A stretch of 64,000 nt of DNA from Oceanimonas sp. GK1 (GTDB taxonomy: Bacteria > Pseudomonadota > Gammaproteobacteria > Enterobacterales > Aeromonadaceae): positions 177,501-241,500 of the forward strand of contig NC_016745.1 of the NCBI RefSeq assembly GCF_000243075.1, written 5' to 3'. The notes below the pieces were generated by a model. The model was not told the DNA's origin, searched no databases, and saw only the letters and a list, made by a program, of their open reading frames with translations. Positions 10,478-20,690 of this stretch are shown here, in pieces. Position numbers and translations under genes: made by a program. Each line of letters starts with the position of its first letter. Position 1 is the stretch's first letter.

Positions 10478-11302
10478 TTACTTGTTACGGTGACGTACCA
10501 CGAACTTGTCGGTACGCTTGTTTTTACGGGTTTTGGCGCCCTTAGTCGGTTTACCCCAGGGGGTAACCGGGTGACGGCCACCAGAGGTACGACCTTCACC
10601 ACCACCGTGCGGGTGGTCTACCGGGTTCATCGCCACACCACGTACGGTCGGGCGAACACCACGCCAGCGCTGTGCACCGGCTTTACCCAGCTGACGCAGC
10701 ATGTGCTCAGCGTTGCCCACTTCACCCAGGGTGGCACGGCACTCGGCCAGCACCTTGCGTACTTCGCCGGAGCGCAGACGCAGGGTCACGTAGTTGCCTT
10801 CGCGAGCCAGGATCTGGGCGTAAGTACCGGCGGAACGGGCGATCTGCGCGCCTTTGCCAGGCTTCATTTCAATCGCGTGAACGGTAGAGCCCACGGGAAT
10901 GTTGCGCATCGGCAGGCAGTTGCCGGCCTTGATCGGAGCAGCGTCACCGGACAGCAGCTGGTCGCCGGCCTGAACGCCTTTCGGGGCCAGGATGTAACGA
11001 CGCTCACCGTCTGCGTACAGCACCAGGGCGATGTTGGCAGAGCGGTTCGGATCATACTCAAGACGCTCAACCTTGGCCGGAATACCGTCCTTGTTGCGCT
11101 TGAAGTCGATGATACGGTAGTGCTGCTTGTGACCACCACCGATATGACGGGTGGTGATGCGACCGTTGTTGTTGCGGCCACCAGACTTGGACTTTTTGTC
11201 CAGCAGGGCTGCAAACGGCTTGCCTTTGTACAGTTCCGGGTTGCTTACCTTGACCACATGACGGCGACCCGGAGAAGTAGGCTTACATTTTACGATTGCC
11301 AT
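10478..11302 (-). CDS. rplB: 50S ribosomal protein L2
   Basis: L2 is needed for subunit association and peptidyl-transferase activity. The frame has 274 residues (E. coli 273), starting [20 protein letters not shown]. The motif [20 protein letters not shown] near residues 224-243 includes the essential histidine. The order rplW, rplB, rpsS is standard. Confidence 0.98.
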   Translation of the reverse strand: MAIVKCKPTSPGRRHVVKVSNPELYKGKPFAALLDKKSKSGGRNNNGRITTRHIGGGHKQHYRIIDFKRNKDGIPAKVERLEYDPNRSANIALVLYADGERRYILAPKGVQAGDQLLSGDAAPIKAGNCLPMRNIPVGSTVHAIEMKPGKGAQIARSAGTYAQILAREGNYVTLRLRSGEVRKVLAECRATLGEVGNAEHMLRQLGKAGAQRWRGVRPTVRGVAMNPVDHPHGGGEGRTSGGRHPVTPWGKPTKGAKTRKNKRTDKFVVRHRNK

Positions 11303-11319
11303 TGTTAATTACTCCTCTC

Positions 11320-11622
11320 TTACTCGGCGCCGCCGATGAAGTCGATGTCCTGACCTTCTTTCAGGGTCACGTAGGCCTTTTTCCAGTCGGAACGTTGGCC
11401 AACACGCATACCGGTACGCTTGGTTTTACCCTTGACCAGCAGAGTGCGAACATCTTTTACTTCAACTTCGAACAGCTTCTCGACCGCCGCCTTTACTTCG
11501 GCTTTGGTAGCATCCTTGGCAACCTTGAACACGATAGTGTTGGTCTTTTCGGCAACCATGGTGCTTTTTTCAGAGATATGCGGCGCCTTCAGAACTTTCA
11601 GAATACGCTCTTCACGGATCAT
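11320..11622 (-). CDS. rplW: 50S ribosomal protein L23
   Basis: L23 lies at the exit of the peptide tunnel and is the docking site for trigger factor and SRP. The 100-residue frame, the E. coli length, starts [20 protein letters not shown]. Its ATG overlaps the rplD stop by four bases (ATGA), so translation is probably coupled. Confidence 0.98.
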   Translation of the reverse strand: MIREERILKVLKAPHISEKSTMVAEKTNTIVFKVAKDATKAEVKAAVEKLFEVEVKDVRTLLVKGKTKRTGMRVGQRSDWKKAYVTLKEGQDIDFIGGAE

Positions 11623-12224
11623 GCCAGCATCTCCTCGATTTGCTTAACTGCGTCGGCAGTTACCAGTACCTTGTCGAACGCGATCAGAGAAACCGGGTCG
11701 ATACCGGCCACGTCACGCACGTCAACCTTGTACAGGTTGCGAGCGGCCAGGAACAGGTTCTCGTCCACTTCGCCAGTCACGATCAGAACGTCGTTCAGAT
11801 CCCACTGCTTCAGCTTGGCAACCAGCTCTTTGGTCTTCGGCGCTTCCACACCGAACTTCTCTACCACGATCAGACGCTCTTGACGTACCAGCTCGGAGAG
11901 GATGCTCTTGATGGCACCACGGTACATCTTCTTGTTGACCTTCTGGCTGTGATCTTGCGGTTTGGCCGCGAAAGTCACACCACCGGAACGCCAAATCGGA
12001 GAGCGGATGGTACCGGCACGGGCCCGGCCGGTGCCCTTCTGGCGCCACGGCTTCTTGCCGCCGCCGGACACTTCGGAACGGGTCTTCTGAGCACGAGTAC
12101 CTTGACGAGCACCGGCGGCATAGGCCACAACAACCTGATGCACCAGAGCTTCGTTGAACTCACGCCCGAAGGTAGTTTCGGAAACTTCAAGAGCGCCTTG
12201 CGCGTCTTTCATTACCAATTCCAT
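11619..12224 (-). CDS. rplD: 50S ribosomal protein L4
   Basis: L4 lines the exit tunnel. In E. coli it also regulates the S10 operon by causing attenuation and translational repression in the leader RNA. The frame has 201 residues, the E. coli length, starting [20 protein letters not shown]. The tunnel loop [18 protein letters not shown] lies at about residues 54-71. A leader of plausible length precedes rpsJ. Confidence 0.98.
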   Translation of the reverse strand: MELVMKDAQGALEVSETTFGREFNEALVHQVVVAYAAGARQGTRAQKTRSEVSGGGKKPWRQKGTGRARAGTIRSPIWRSGGVTFAAKPQDHSQKVNKKMYRGAIKSILSELVRQERLIVVEKFGVEAPKTKELVAKLKQWDLNDVLIVTGEVDENLFLAARNLYKVDVRDVAGIDPVSLIAFDKVLVTADAVKQIEEMLA

Positions 12225-12241
12225 TACTATCTCCTCAGACG

Positions 12242-12880
12242 TTACGCTTTAACGGCAGGTTTAACGATGACGTTGCCGTTAGTCGCACCCGGGACTGCAC
12301 CTTTGATGAGCAGCAGGTTACGATCAACATCAACGCGAACCACTTCCAGGTTCTGAGTGGTTACCCGCTCAGCACCCATGTGACCGGCCATTTTCTTGCC
12401 CTTGAACACGCGACCCGGAGTCTGGTTCTGACCAATAGAACCCGGAGCGCGGTGAGACAGAGAGTTGCCGTGAGTCATGTCCTGAGTGCGGAAGTTCCAG
12501 CGCTTAACAGCACCAGCGAAACCCTTACCCTTGGAAGTACCGGTAACGTCTACTTTCTTGACATCAGCAAAGATGTCGACTTTCAGCTCGGCACCAACTT
12601 CGATGCTGTCGCCTTCGCCTTCACCCAGGCGGAATTCCCACAGACCGCGACCTGCTTCCACACCGGCTTTGGCGAAGTGGCCAGCTTCCGGTTTGGTGAT
12701 GCGGTTCGCTTTCTTGGTGCCAGCGGTCACCTGGATGGCAGCATAGCCATCCTGTTCCAGTGTTTTCACCTGGGTAACACGGTTGGCATCTACTTCGATA
12801 ACGGTGACCGGGATGGACACGCCGTCTTCGGTGAAGACACGGGTCATACCCAGCTTACGACCTACTAGACCGATTGCCAT
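12242..12880 (-). CDS. rplC: 50S ribosomal protein L3
   Basis: L3 binds 23S rRNA early in assembly, and its loop reaches the peptidyl-transferase centre. The frame has 212 residues (E. coli 209), starting [20 protein letters not shown]. The signature [20 protein letters not shown] lies near residues 129-148. The glutamine just after it, in [14 protein letters not shown], is the residue methylated by PrmB in E. coli. Confidence 0.98.
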   Translation of the reverse strand: MAIGLVGRKLGMTRVFTEDGVSIPVTVIEVDANRVTQVKTLEQDGYAAIQVTAGTKKANRITKPEAGHFAKAGVEAGRGLWEFRLGEGEGDSIEVGAELKVDIFADVKKVDVTGTSKGKGFAGAVKRWNFRTQDMTHGNSLSHRAPGSIGQNQTPGRVFKGKKMAGHMGAERVTTQNLEVVRVDVDRNLLLIKGAVPGATNGNVIVKPAVKA

Positions 12881-12901
12881 TGATAAAACCTCTTTCCGTT
12901 A

Positions 12902-13379
<478 letters not shown>

Positions 13380-13385
13380 AGCGGC

Positions 13386-13413
13386 ATTATACGGAATTGG
13401 CGCAGGCTTGCAA
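13386..13413 (-). promoter_or_regulatory. Sigma-70 promoter of the S10 operon
   Basis: On the minus strand, TTGCAA (13408-13413) is separated by 16 bases from a perfect TATAAT (13386-13391). This is the strongest promoter-like sequence upstream of rpsJ and sets the transcript start near 13379. Confidence 0.8.
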
Positions 13414-13450
13414 GTCCGGGCCGTTATTTTTTAACCAGCCGCTGCGTGAG

Positions 13451-13550
13451 GGGGTAAGGGGTAAGGGGTAAGGGGTAAGGGGTAAGGGGTAAGGGGTAAG
13501 GGGTAAGGGGTAAGGGGTAAGGGGTAAGGGGTAAGGGGTAAGGGGTAAGG
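13451..13550 (+). repeat. Tandem heptad array, 14 copies of GGGGTAA
   Basis: Fourteen exact, uninterrupted copies of GGGGTAA run from 13451 to 13548, followed by GG. Degenerate relatives continue to about 13580 (GCGTCAG, GAGTGAG, GCGTGAG, GTGACTG). The array lies between the S10 promoter and the argH terminator and contains no gene. Its G-runs on the plus strand could fold into G-quadruplexes, and copy number is likely to vary by slippage. No spacers are present, so it is not a CRISPR array. Confidence 0.97.
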
Positions 13551-13596
13551 CGTCAGGAGTGAGGCGTGAGGTGACTGGAGTGGCCCAGACAAGATC

Positions 13597-13620
13597 AAAA
13601 AAGAGCCCTGGCGGGCTCTT
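13597..13620 (-). terminator. Intrinsic terminator after argH
   Basis: On the minus strand the stem AAGAGCCC / GGGCTCTT (loop GCCA) is followed by a T-run. It lies 26 bases after the argH stop and ends the arginine gene cluster before the ribosomal operons. Confidence 0.85.
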
Positions 13621-13646
13621 CCTGAGGTATGGCGCTGTCTTGCGAA

Positions 13647-15029
13647 TTACTTGCGGGCCTTGAGGTGCTGCTCGGCGTTGGCCAGGGCCACTTCCACCTG
13701 TTTCGGGGCCACCCCACCCAGGGCACAGCGGCTGGCCAGGCTGGACTCCAGGGTCAGGCGCGGGTAGACGTCGTCTTCAATCACATCGCTGAACTGTTTG
13801 AAGTCTGCCAGCGGCAGCGCTTCCATCGGCAGCTTCTTGCCGATGGCGTGTACCACGATAGCACCCACGATGTGGTGCGCTTCCCGGAACGGAATGCCCT
13901 TGGACACCAGGTAATCGGCCATTTCGGTGGCGTTGGAATAGCCGCCCTGGGCCGCTTCCCGGGTCTTGTCTTCATTGACCTTGAGGTCATGCAGCACCAT
14001 TTCGGCCATTTCCAGGCAGTCGTACCAGGTGTCGAGGGCGTCGAACAGGCCTTCCTTGTCTTCCTGCATGTCCTTGTTGTAGGCCAGGGGCAGGGCCTTC
14101 AGGGTCATCATCATGCCGGCATAGGCGCCGAACACCCGGCCGGTCTTGCCGCGGATCAGCTCCAGGGCGTCCGGGTTCTTCTTCTGGGGCATCAGCGAGG
14201 AGCCGGAGGTCACGGCATCGGACAGCTCGAGGAAACCCGCTTCACCGGAGTTGTAGAAGATCAGATCTTCGGCAAAGCGCGACAGGTGCATCATGGAGTT
14301 CACGGCACAGTTGATCAGCTCCAGCACGTGGTCCCGGTCGGAAACGGAGTCCAGGCTGTTGCGGGTGGGGCCGGCAAAGCCGAGAGACACAGCCAGCGCA
14401 TGGCGGTCTACCGGAAAACCGGTACCGGCCAGGGCACCAGAGCCCAGCGGGCAGGTATCCATGCGAGCAGCGGCATCCTGTAGCCGGGTGTAATCCCGCT
14501 CCAGCATTTCCACGTAGGCGAGGCACCAGTGGGAAAAGGTCACCGGCTGGGCGCGCTGCAGGTGAGTGTAACCGGGCAGCACGGTCCCCTGCTGCTCCCG
14601 GGCCACGGCCACCAGCTGCTGTTGCAGGGCGTCGATCTTTTCCAGCAATTGCGGCACCTGCGCCTTGCACCACAGCTTGAGATCGGTGGCCACCTGATCG
14701 TTGCGGCTGCGGCCGGTGTGCAGCTTCTTGCCCAGATCGCCCACGGCGGCGATCAGCTCCCCTTCCACCCAGGAGTGAATGTCTTCGGCGTCGGACTGGA
14801 GAATTTGCTCTGGATCGGCCACTACCCGCGCTTTAAGATCGTTCAGCGCCTGTTCCAGCCGCTGCTGCTCATCGGCGGTCAGTACCCCTACCTTGGCCAG
14901 CGCCTGGGACCAGGCCACGGAGCCGACGATGTCCTGCTCCGCCAGCCGGTAATCAAAACGCAGCGAGTCGTTGAACTGCTTGAAGCGGGTATCTGCGGCC
15001 TGAGTAAAACGTCCACCCCAAAGTGCCAT
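13647..15029 (-). CDS. argH: Argininosuccinate lyase
   Basis: ArgH splits argininosuccinate into arginine and fumarate, the last step of arginine synthesis. The 460-residue frame starts [20 protein letters not shown]. It carries the fumarase/aspartase superfamily signature [12 protein letters not shown] at about residues 280-291, and [16 protein letters not shown] near 110. The length is that of a stand-alone lyase. In Vibrio and several relatives argH is fused to a C-terminal ArgA-like acetyltransferase, and that fusion is absent here. It is the last gene of the argCBFGH cluster, separated from argG by 206 bases that contain a terminator and an inverted repeat, so it may have its own promoter. 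Confidence 0.97.
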   Translation of the reverse strand: MALWGGRFTQAADTRFKQFNDSLRFDYRLAEQDIVGSVAWSQALAKVGVLTADEQQRLEQALNDLKARVVADPEQILQSDAEDIHSWVEGELIAAVGDLGKKLHTGRSRNDQVATDLKLWCKAQVPQLLEKIDALQQQLVAVAREQQGTVLPGYTHLQRAQPVTFSHWCLAYVEMLERDYTRLQDAAARMDTCPLGSGALAGTGFPVDRHALAVSLGFAGPTRNSLDSVSDRDHVLELINCAVNSMMHLSRFAEDLIFYNSGEAGFLELSDAVTSGSSLMPQKKNPDALELIRGKTGRVFGAYAGMMMTLKALPLAYNKDMQEDKEGLFDALDTWYDCLEMAEMVLHDLKVNEDKTREAAQGGYSNATEMADYLVSKGIPFREAHHIVGAIVVHAIGKKLPMEALPLADFKQFSDVIEDDVYPRLTLESSLASRCALGGVAPKQVEVALANAEQHLKARK

Positions 15030-15068
15030 AATTTTGTTACTCCTATAAACAAAGCTGGAAACAAAGCC

Positions 15069-15194
15069 GTAAGCTTTAAGCTATCAGCGCCCCAAGTGGC
15101 TGATGATTATTGACTTCCGTCTGCCGGTCCGGCGTCGCTGTAAAAACGGTGAATATAACGTGTTTTTTCTTACAGCTGACAGCTTATAGCTTAC
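15069..15194. repeat. 126-bp element bounded by 20-bp inverted repeats
   Basis: The left arm at 15069-15088 starts GTAAGCTTTAAGC. The right arm at 15175-15194 is its inverse with 18 of 20 positions matching. The 86 bases between carry no gene. The layout resembles a miniature inverted-repeat or palindromic intergenic element inserted between argG and argH. No target-site duplication was established. Confidence 0.6.
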
Positions 15195-15201
15195 AACTCG
15201 G

Positions 15202-15227
15202 AAAAAGGGGGCCGAAGCCCCCTTTTT
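15202..15227 (-). terminator. Intrinsic terminator after argG
   Basis: An exact stem AAAAAGGGGGC / GCCCCCTTTTT with a CGAA loop lies 8 bases after the argG stop. It has T-runs on either strand, so it can work in both directions. It would separate argG from argH transcription. Confidence 0.85.
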
Positions 15228-15235
15228 ATCGGTGT

Positions 15236-16447
15236 TTACTTCTGCTGGGCCTTGAGCGCCTTGATGCGGCTGGCCAGCGAGTACAGACGAATAAAGCCTT
15301 CGGCGTGGCTCTGGTCGTACACCTCGTCTTCGCCAAAGGTGGCGAACTCTTCGGAGTACAGGCTGTTGGGCGACTGCTTCTGAATGGCAGTCACCTGGCC
15401 CTTGTACATCTTCAGTACCACTTCACCGGACACGTCCTCGGCAATGGCTTCGGCAGAGGCCAGCAGCGCCTTGCACAGCGGGGTGAACCAGCGGCCGTCG
15501 TACACCAGGTGGGAGAACTCGGCGCCCACGCGCTCGCGCCAGGCGCGGGTCGGCTTGTCCAGCACCAGCTCTTCAATGGCGCGCAGGGCGGCCATCATGA
15601 CGGTACCACCGGGAGTTTCATAGCAACCGCGGGACTTCATGCCCACCAGACGGTTTTCCACGATGTCGACCCGGCCCACGCCGTGCTTGGCGGCACGCTC
15701 GTTCAGGTGGACCAGCACCTGGTACGGGGTCATGGCCTTGCCGTCCACGGCCACGATGCGGCCTTGCTCAACGGTCAGAGACACGGTCTCGGCCTTGTCG
15801 GGCGCCTGCTCGGGCGACACGGTCCAGGTCCAGGCCTGCTCGGAGGGCTCGTTCCAGGTGCTTTCCAGCTCGCCACCTTCGGTGGAGATGTGCCAGGCGT
15901 TGGCGTCACGAGAATAGATCTTGGTGGCGCTGGCGGTGGTCTTGATGTTGCGCTCTGCCAGGTAATCCAGCAGGTCTTCACGGCTGCGCATGTCCCAGAT
16001 CCGCCACGGGGCGATCACCGCCAGTTGCGGGGCCAGGGCCGCCACGGCGCCTTCAAAACGCACCTGGTCGTTGCCCTTGCCGGTACAACCGTGGGAGATG
16101 GCGTCGGCGCCTTCGGCCAGGGCCACTTCCACCATCGCCTTGGCGATCACCGGACGGGCCATGGAGGTACCCAGCAGGTAGGTGCCTTCGTAGATGGCGC
16201 CGGTGGTCAGGGTGGGGTAAACGTAGTCGTTGACGAATTCGTCTTTCAGATCGGCCACAATGCACTTGGAGGCGCCGGAGGCGATGGCCTTTTCTTCCAC
16301 GCCTTCCAGGTCTTCCGCGCCCTGGCCCACATCGGCCACAAAGGCCACCACTTCACAGCCTTCGTAGTTCTCTTTCAGCCACGGAATGATGGCGGAAGTG
16401 TCCAGGCCGCCGGAATAGGCCAGCACGATCTTTTTGAATTGGCTCAT
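15236..16447 (-). CDS. argG: Argininosuccinate synthase
   Basis: ArgG joins citrulline and aspartate using ATP to form argininosuccinate. I chose the ATG giving [20 protein letters not shown] (403 residues). The in-frame TTG two codons upstream is less likely. The ATP-pyrophosphatase loop AYSGGLDTS lies at about residues 10-18, and the citrulline-binding segment [13 protein letters not shown] near 275. The length matches the shorter, widespread ArgG type rather than the longer E. coli K-12 form. It lies 6 bases after argF. Confidence 0.97.
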   Translation of the reverse strand: MSQFKKIVLAYSGGLDTSAIIPWLKENYEGCEVVAFVADVGQGAEDLEGVEEKAIASGASKCIVADLKDEFVNDYVYPTLTTGAIYEGTYLLGTSMARPVIAKAMVEVALAEGADAISHGCTGKGNDQVRFEGAVAALAPQLAVIAPWRIWDMRSREDLLDYLAERNIKTTASATKIYSRDANAWHISTEGGELESTWNEPSEQAWTWTVSPEQAPDKAETVSLTVEQGRIVAVDGKAMTPYQVLVHLNERAAKHGVGRVDIVENRLVGMKSRGCYETPGGTVMMAALRAIEELVLDKPTRAWRERVGAEFSHLVYDGRWFTPLCKALLASAEAIAEDVSGEVVLKMYKGQVTAIQKQSPNSLYSEEFATFGEDEVYDQSHAEGFIRLYSLASRIKALKAQQK

Positions 16448-16453
16448 TAACAA

Positions 16454-17362
16454 TTATCCCTTCATCAGTGTCAGCAGCACGGCGTTCTGGGCGTGCATGC
16501 GGTTTTCGGCTTGGTCGAGGATCAGGGAGGCAGGGCCGTCCATGACCTCGGAAGTAATTTCCCACTCCCTGTGGGCGGGCTGGCAATGCAGCACCTTGGA
16601 GGCTCCGGTTTTGTCGAGCAGGGCCTGGTTGATCTGGTACGGCATGTAGATCTCCTTCACCTGCTCCAGCGGCGTATTATCACCCATGGAAACCCAGGTG
16701 TCTGTATAGATCACATCCACGCCTTCGATATCGTCCAGGCTATCGGTCACTCGAATCTTGGCGCCGCTGACGGCCGCCAGGGCCTCGGCTTCCTTCAGGA
16801 TCTGGGCATCCACATTATGGCCGCGAGGGCTCACGGCGGTGACGGTGGTGCCCAGAATGGCGCCGCCCAGCAACAACGAGTTGGTCACGTTGTTGCCCTC
16901 GCCCACATAGGCCAGGTGCACCTTGCTCAGATCATCGAAGTGCTCGGAAATGGTCAGAAAATCCGCCAGTGCCTGACAGGGGTGATAGAGGTTGCACAGG
17001 GAGTTGATCACCGGCACGGTGGCGTGCTCGGTCATTTCCACCAGGGTCTGGTGGTCATACACCCGGGCCACAATGGCATCGCACCAGCGGGACAGGTTGG
17101 CGGCGAAGTCCTGCACGGTTTCCCGCTTGCCCATGGCGCCGTTCTGGCTGTCCAGGTAGACGGCATGGCCGCCCAGCTTGTTGACGCCGATATCAAAGGT
17201 CACCCGGGTACGCAGCGACGGCTTTTCAAACAGGGTCACCACGCTCTTGCCCTTGAGGGCATCGGCATACTTGGCCGGATTGGCCTTGACGTCTTTGGCC
17301 AGTTCGAGGATTTGCTCGATTTGCGCCTTGCTGTAGTCCTTCAGGCTCAGTAAATGCTGCAT
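16454..17362 (-). CDS. argF: Ornithine carbamoyltransferase
   Basis: ArgF makes citrulline from ornithine and carbamoyl phosphate. The 302-residue frame starts MQHLLSLKDYSKAQIEQILE. It carries the carbamoyl-phosphate motif (KPSLRTRVTF, about residues 47-56), HPCQALADF (about 128-136) and the catalytic cysteine loop VLHCQPAHREWE (about 264-275). The short form resembles Pseudomonas and Bacillus enzymes rather than the 334-residue E. coli ArgF/ArgI. It is 10 bases after argB, inside argCBFG, which fits an anabolic role. Confidence 0.96.
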   Translation of the reverse strand: MQHLLSLKDYSKAQIEQILELAKDVKANPAKYADALKGKSVVTLFEKPSLRTRVTFDIGVNKLGGHAVYLDSQNGAMGKRETVQDFAANLSRWCDAIVARVYDHQTLVEMTEHATVPVINSLCNLYHPCQALADFLTISEHFDDLSKVHLAYVGEGNNVTNSLLLGGAILGTTVTAVSPRGHNVDAQILKEAEALAAVSGAKIRVTDSLDDIEGVDVIYTDTWVSMGDNTPLEQVKEIYMPYQINQALLDKTGASKVLHCQPAHREWEITSEVMDGPASLILDQAENRMHAQNAVLLTLMKG

Positions 17363-17372
17363 GGGACCTTCC

Positions 17373-18158
17373 TTAGTGAGAAATACGGGTGCCGTGCTCG
17401 GACTCGCCGGCCAGCAGCGACAGCAGCTGCTCCGGGTAACGCCAGCTGCCCACGGCCACCGGCTTGCCCAGGGTCTTGGTGGCTTTGAGCGCCGCCTTCA
17501 CCTTGACCGCCATGCCGTCCTTGATGATGTTCTTTTCCATCAGCTCATTGGCCTCGGCCTCGGTCAGATGGGCAATGCGCTGGCCCTTGCCATCGAGAAT
17601 GCCGCTGACGTCGGACAGCATCACCAGCTCGGCTTCCAGAATTTCAGCAATGGCAGTAGCGGCCTGATCGGCGTTCACGTTCATCAGCTTGCCGTCAAAG
17701 GTAATGCCGATGGAGCTGACGATGGGCAGAAAACCACCGGCCAGCAGCGAGCTCACCAGGGTGGCGTCGCCGCCTTCAATCTGGCCCACGGCGCCCAGCT
17801 CGGGATCCAGCTGGCTGACCCGACACAGGCCGCCATCGGCCAGGCACAGGCCCACGGAGGGGATCTCATGGGCAATGGCCTGGGCCAGCAGCAGCTTGTT
17901 GGCGGTGCCGGCCAGGGCGCCGGCGATCACCGGGATCTGCTCAAAGGGGGTCACCCGCAGGCCGTTTTTCTTGGTGGAGGTCAGCCCCATGGCCTTGAGC
18001 TGGTTGTCCACCAGCACGCCGCCGCCGTGCACCAGCACCAGCGGACGGTTGGATTCATTAATAAAGGTCTTGAGGGTGGAAAACAGGGCTTCCAGCGCCT
18101 TGTCGCTTTCCAGCAGGGTGCCACCCAGCTTGATCACCAACGGTTGTTGCACGGACAT
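17373..18158 (-). CDS. argB: Acetylglutamate kinase
   Basis: ArgB phosphorylates N-acetylglutamate, the second step of arginine synthesis. The 261-residue frame starts [20 protein letters not shown]. The lysine and glycine loop IKLGG lies near residue 10, and [20 protein letters not shown] near 40-60. The length is close to the E. coli enzyme (258), which lacks the extra N-terminal helix of arginine-inhibited hexameric forms. An AGGAG ribosome binding site lies about 9 bases upstream. It follows argC by 6 bases. Confidence 0.97.
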   Translation of the reverse strand: MSVQQPLVIKLGGTLLESDKALEALFSTLKTFINESNRPLVLVHGGGVLVDNQLKAMGLTSTKKNGLRVTPFEQIPVIAGALAGTANKLLLAQAIAHEIPSVGLCLADGGLCRVSQLDPELGAVGQIEGGDATLVSSLLAGGFLPIVSSIGITFDGKLMNVNADQAATAIAEILEAELVMLSDVSGILDGKGQRIAHLTEAEANELMEKNIIKDGMAVKVKAALKATKTLGKPVAVGSWRYPEQLLSLLAGESEHGTRISH

Positions 18159-18164
18159 CGTTTG

Positions 18165-19178
18165 TTACTCCTTGACCAGACCCGCCAGCGGCGAGAATCC
18201 CTGATGAATGTTGATGCACTGAATGGCCTGACTGGCGGCGCCCTTCAGCAGGTTGTCGATGGCCGACACCACGATCAGCTGGTCGCCGTCCCGGCTCCAG
18301 TGCAGATCGCAGAAGGGGGTGCCGGCCACGTCGTTGATCTGGGGCCACTGCCCTGCCAGCCGCACGATGTGCTGGCCGTTGTAAGCCTGCTGATAGGCGG
18401 CGGCGATTTGCTCGTCGCTCACGCCGTCCTTCAGCTGTACATAAATGGTGGCCAGAATGCCGCGGATAAAGTTGCCCAGGTGCGGCTGGAACACCACCTG
18501 GCAGCCCAGGTGATGGCTGATCTCGGGCTGGTGGCGGTGGCTGAACACGCCGTAAGGCTTGAGGCTGACCTCGCAAAAACTGTTGGCCATGCTGGCCTTG
18601 CGGCCGGCGCCACTGACCCCGGACACGGCGCTGATGATGGGCTTGCGACTGTCGTCGAGCAGTCCGGCCGCCTGCAATGGCTTGAGCGCACTCAATGACG
18701 CGGTGGGATAACAGCCGGGCACGGCAATCAGCTTCGCGGCCCGAATGGCGTCCTGGTTCCACTCCGCCAGCCCGTAGGCGGCATCGGCCAGCCAGTCGGC
18801 GTGCTGGTGGGCAAAGCCGTAAAACTGATCGTAGAAGCCCTCCCCCGGTACCCGGAAGGCACCGGACAGGTCAAACACCGGCAGGCCCTTGGCCAGAAAA
18901 CCCGGTGCCAGGTCGTGACTCACTTCATGGGCGGTGGCCAGCAGCACCAGATCCGCCTCGGTGTGAATGCGGCTGATGGCCTCGTCATCCAGCGGCAGCA
19001 AGGGAGCCTCAATCACGCCGCGCCAGCGGGGGTGAAGGCTGGCAAACGGCTTGTGGGCGTCCTGACTGCCCTCGGACACATAGAGTCCGGCCAGGGTCAG
19101 GTTGGGATGGCCTTGGATCAGTCCGGCCAGCTCGGCGCCGGTATAACCACTGGCACCTATGATTGCAGCTTTCAACAT
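18165..19178 (-). CDS. argC: N-acetyl-gamma-glutamyl-phosphate reductase
   Basis: ArgC reduces N-acetylglutamyl phosphate to the semialdehyde using NADPH. The 337-residue frame (E. coli 334) starts [20 protein letters not shown], with the nucleotide-binding motif [10 protein letters not shown] at residues 8-17. The catalytic cysteine lies in [16 protein letters not shown] (about residues 152-167). It is the first gene of the minus-strand cluster and diverges from argE; the 247-base gap contains possible ARG boxes. Confidence 0.97.
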   Translation of the reverse strand: MLKAAIIGASGYTGAELAGLIQGHPNLTLAGLYVSEGSQDAHKPFASLHPRWRGVIEAPLLPLDDEAISRIHTEADLVLLATAHEVSHDLAPGFLAKGLPVFDLSGAFRVPGEGFYDQFYGFAHQHADWLADAAYGLAEWNQDAIRAAKLIAVPGCYPTASLSALKPLQAAGLLDDSRKPIISAVSGVSGAGRKASMANSFCEVSLKPYGVFSHRHQPEISHHLGCQVVFQPHLGNFIRGILATIYVQLKDGVSDEQIAAAYQQAYNGQHIVRLAGQWPQINDVAGTPFCDLHWSRDGDQLIVVSAIDNLLKGAASQAIQCINIHQGFSPLAGLVKE

Positions 19179-19367
19179 GGTCGTGTCCGTAGTCTCGATT
19201 CAGCTTGTTATAAATAAGCAGGCATCAGCCTAGCGTGTTTGCAGGGCCTGTGTCACCCTGAGGCAAATCGTCGGGCGGGCCGTGCCCGCCGGCGGGCGAC
19301 AAGGAAAACACCTGCCCGCTTGCCGCCGCTGGTAACTGAATAATGACAGAGTGGCAGACTAGCAACA

Positions 19368-19406
19368 AAAACATATTTATGCAATTGTGTTGAATTTAAA
19401 TTGGGA
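19368..19406. promoter_or_regulatory. Candidate tandem ARG boxes in the argC-argE gap
   Basis: The sequence TTGAATTTAAATTG around 19390-19403 fits the left half and centre of the ArgR consensus (TGAAT, four A/T, ATTCA). A weaker match lies exactly 21 bases upstream, around 19370-19383 in an A/T-rich stretch. E. coli ARG boxes also come in pairs at this spacing. The boxes lie 20-60 bases before the argE start. The consensus is known; the match is partial, so this is a candidate only. Confidence 0.4.
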
Positions 19407-19425
19407 TATTTTCAACGGAGGATCC

Positions 19426-20577
19426 ATGACATCTCTCAATCTGCTGGACATGTACCGCGACATCATCGCCCTGCCTTCCATCAGCAGCACCGACAGCAGC
19501 TGGGATCAGAGCAACGAGCAGGTCATTCGCCTGCTGGCCGACTGGTTCAGCCAGCTCGGTTTTGCGGTGGAAGTGACCGAGCTGCCCGACCTGCCCGGCA
19601 AGTTCAACCTGCTGGCCACCAAAGGCGAAGGCGACGGCGGCCTGCTGCTGGCCGGCCACACCGACACCGTGCCCTTTGACCCGGGCCGCTGGAACAAGGA
19701 CCCGTTCACCCTCACCGAAGAAGGCAACCGCCTCTACGGCCTGGGCACCATCGACATGAAGGGCTTCTTTGCCTTTATTGTGGAAGCGCTGAAAGACCTG
19801 GATCTGAGCAAACTCGACAAGCCCATTCGCATTCTCGCCACCGCCGACGAGGAGACCACCATGGCCGGGGCCCGGGCCATTGCCAGCGCCATGGCGATCA
19901 AGCCCGACTACGCGGTGATCGGCGAGCCCACCGGACTGGTGCCGGTGATGATGCACAAGGGCCACATGTCGGAAGCCATTCGCGTCACCGGCAAAAGCGG
20001 CCACAGCTCGGATCCCGCCAACGGCGTCAACGCCCTGGAGATCATGCAGCAGGTCATGGGCCGGCTGATCGATCTGCAGCGCCAGCTCAAGGAAAAATAC
20101 GCCAACCCCCACTTCAAGGTGCCTCAGCCCACCCTTAACCTGGGCCATATTCACGGCGGCGACAGCCCCAACCGCATCTGTGCCTGCTGTGAGCTGCATT
20201 TTGACATGCGCCCCATTCCCGGCGTGGGCCCCGACGAACTGCTCGGCCTGCTGCACCATGCCCTGGCCCCCATCAAGGAGCAGTATCCCGGCGCCCTGGA
20301 GCTGACCCACCTGCACGAGCCCATTCCGCCCTACGGCACCGACCCGGACGCCGAGCTGGTGCGCGCCGCCGCCGAGCTCACCGGCAATCCGGCGGAAGCG
20401 GTGAACTACTGCACCGAAGCGCCCTTTATCAACCAGCTGGGCTGCCAGACCATAGTGCTGGGGCCGGGTCATATCGCCCAGGCCCACCAGCCCGACGAAT
20501 ACCTGGATCTGTCCTTCGTCAAACCCACGGTGGCGGTGTTGCAGCATCTGGTCAGCCGCTTCTGCTTAAGTAATTAA
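19426..20577 (+). CDS. argE: Acetylornithine deacetylase
   Basis: ArgE removes the acetyl group from N-acetylornithine to give ornithine, the linear-pathway step used by enterics and vibrios. The ATG chosen gives [20 protein letters not shown] and 383 residues, the E. coli length, behind a strong GGAGG ribosome binding site. An upstream start would add 13 residues across the ARG box. M20 peptidase metal ligands are visible: [12 protein letters not shown] (about residues 76-87), [11 protein letters not shown] (about 107-117) and [12 protein letters not shown] (about 139-150). It diverges from argCBFGH. Confidence 0.96.
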   Translation: MTSLNLLDMYRDIIALPSISSTDSSWDQSNEQVIRLLADWFSQLGFAVEVTELPDLPGKFNLLATKGEGDGGLLLAGHTDTVPFDPGRWNKDPFTLTEEGNRLYGLGTIDMKGFFAFIVEALKDLDLSKLDKPIRILATADEETTMAGARAIASAMAIKPDYAVIGEPTGLVPVMMHKGHMSEAIRVTGKSGHSSDPANGVNALEIMQQVMGRLIDLQRQLKEKYANPHFKVPQPTLNLGHIHGGDSPNRICACCELHFDMRPIPGVGPDELLGLLHHALAPIKEQYPGALELTHLHEPIPPYGTDPDAELVRAAAELTGNPAEAVNYCTEAPFINQLGCQTIVLGPGHIAQAHQPDEYLDLSFVKPTVAVLQHLVSRFCLSN

Positions 20578-20690
20578 ATTACGAAATGTGATGTCAATCC
20601 GGTGGAAGGATTGACCGTATTGGGGAAAGCTGGCTGAATGGAACAGGGAAACGTGACTGTTTTGTAATAAACAAACAAAAAGAGGCGAAT

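Noticed and set aside
13451-13550. Possible CRISPR or telomere array
   Set aside because: The units are 7 bases with no spacers and no cas genes nearby, and the chromosome context is core ribosomal and arginine genes. It is a simple tandem repeat.
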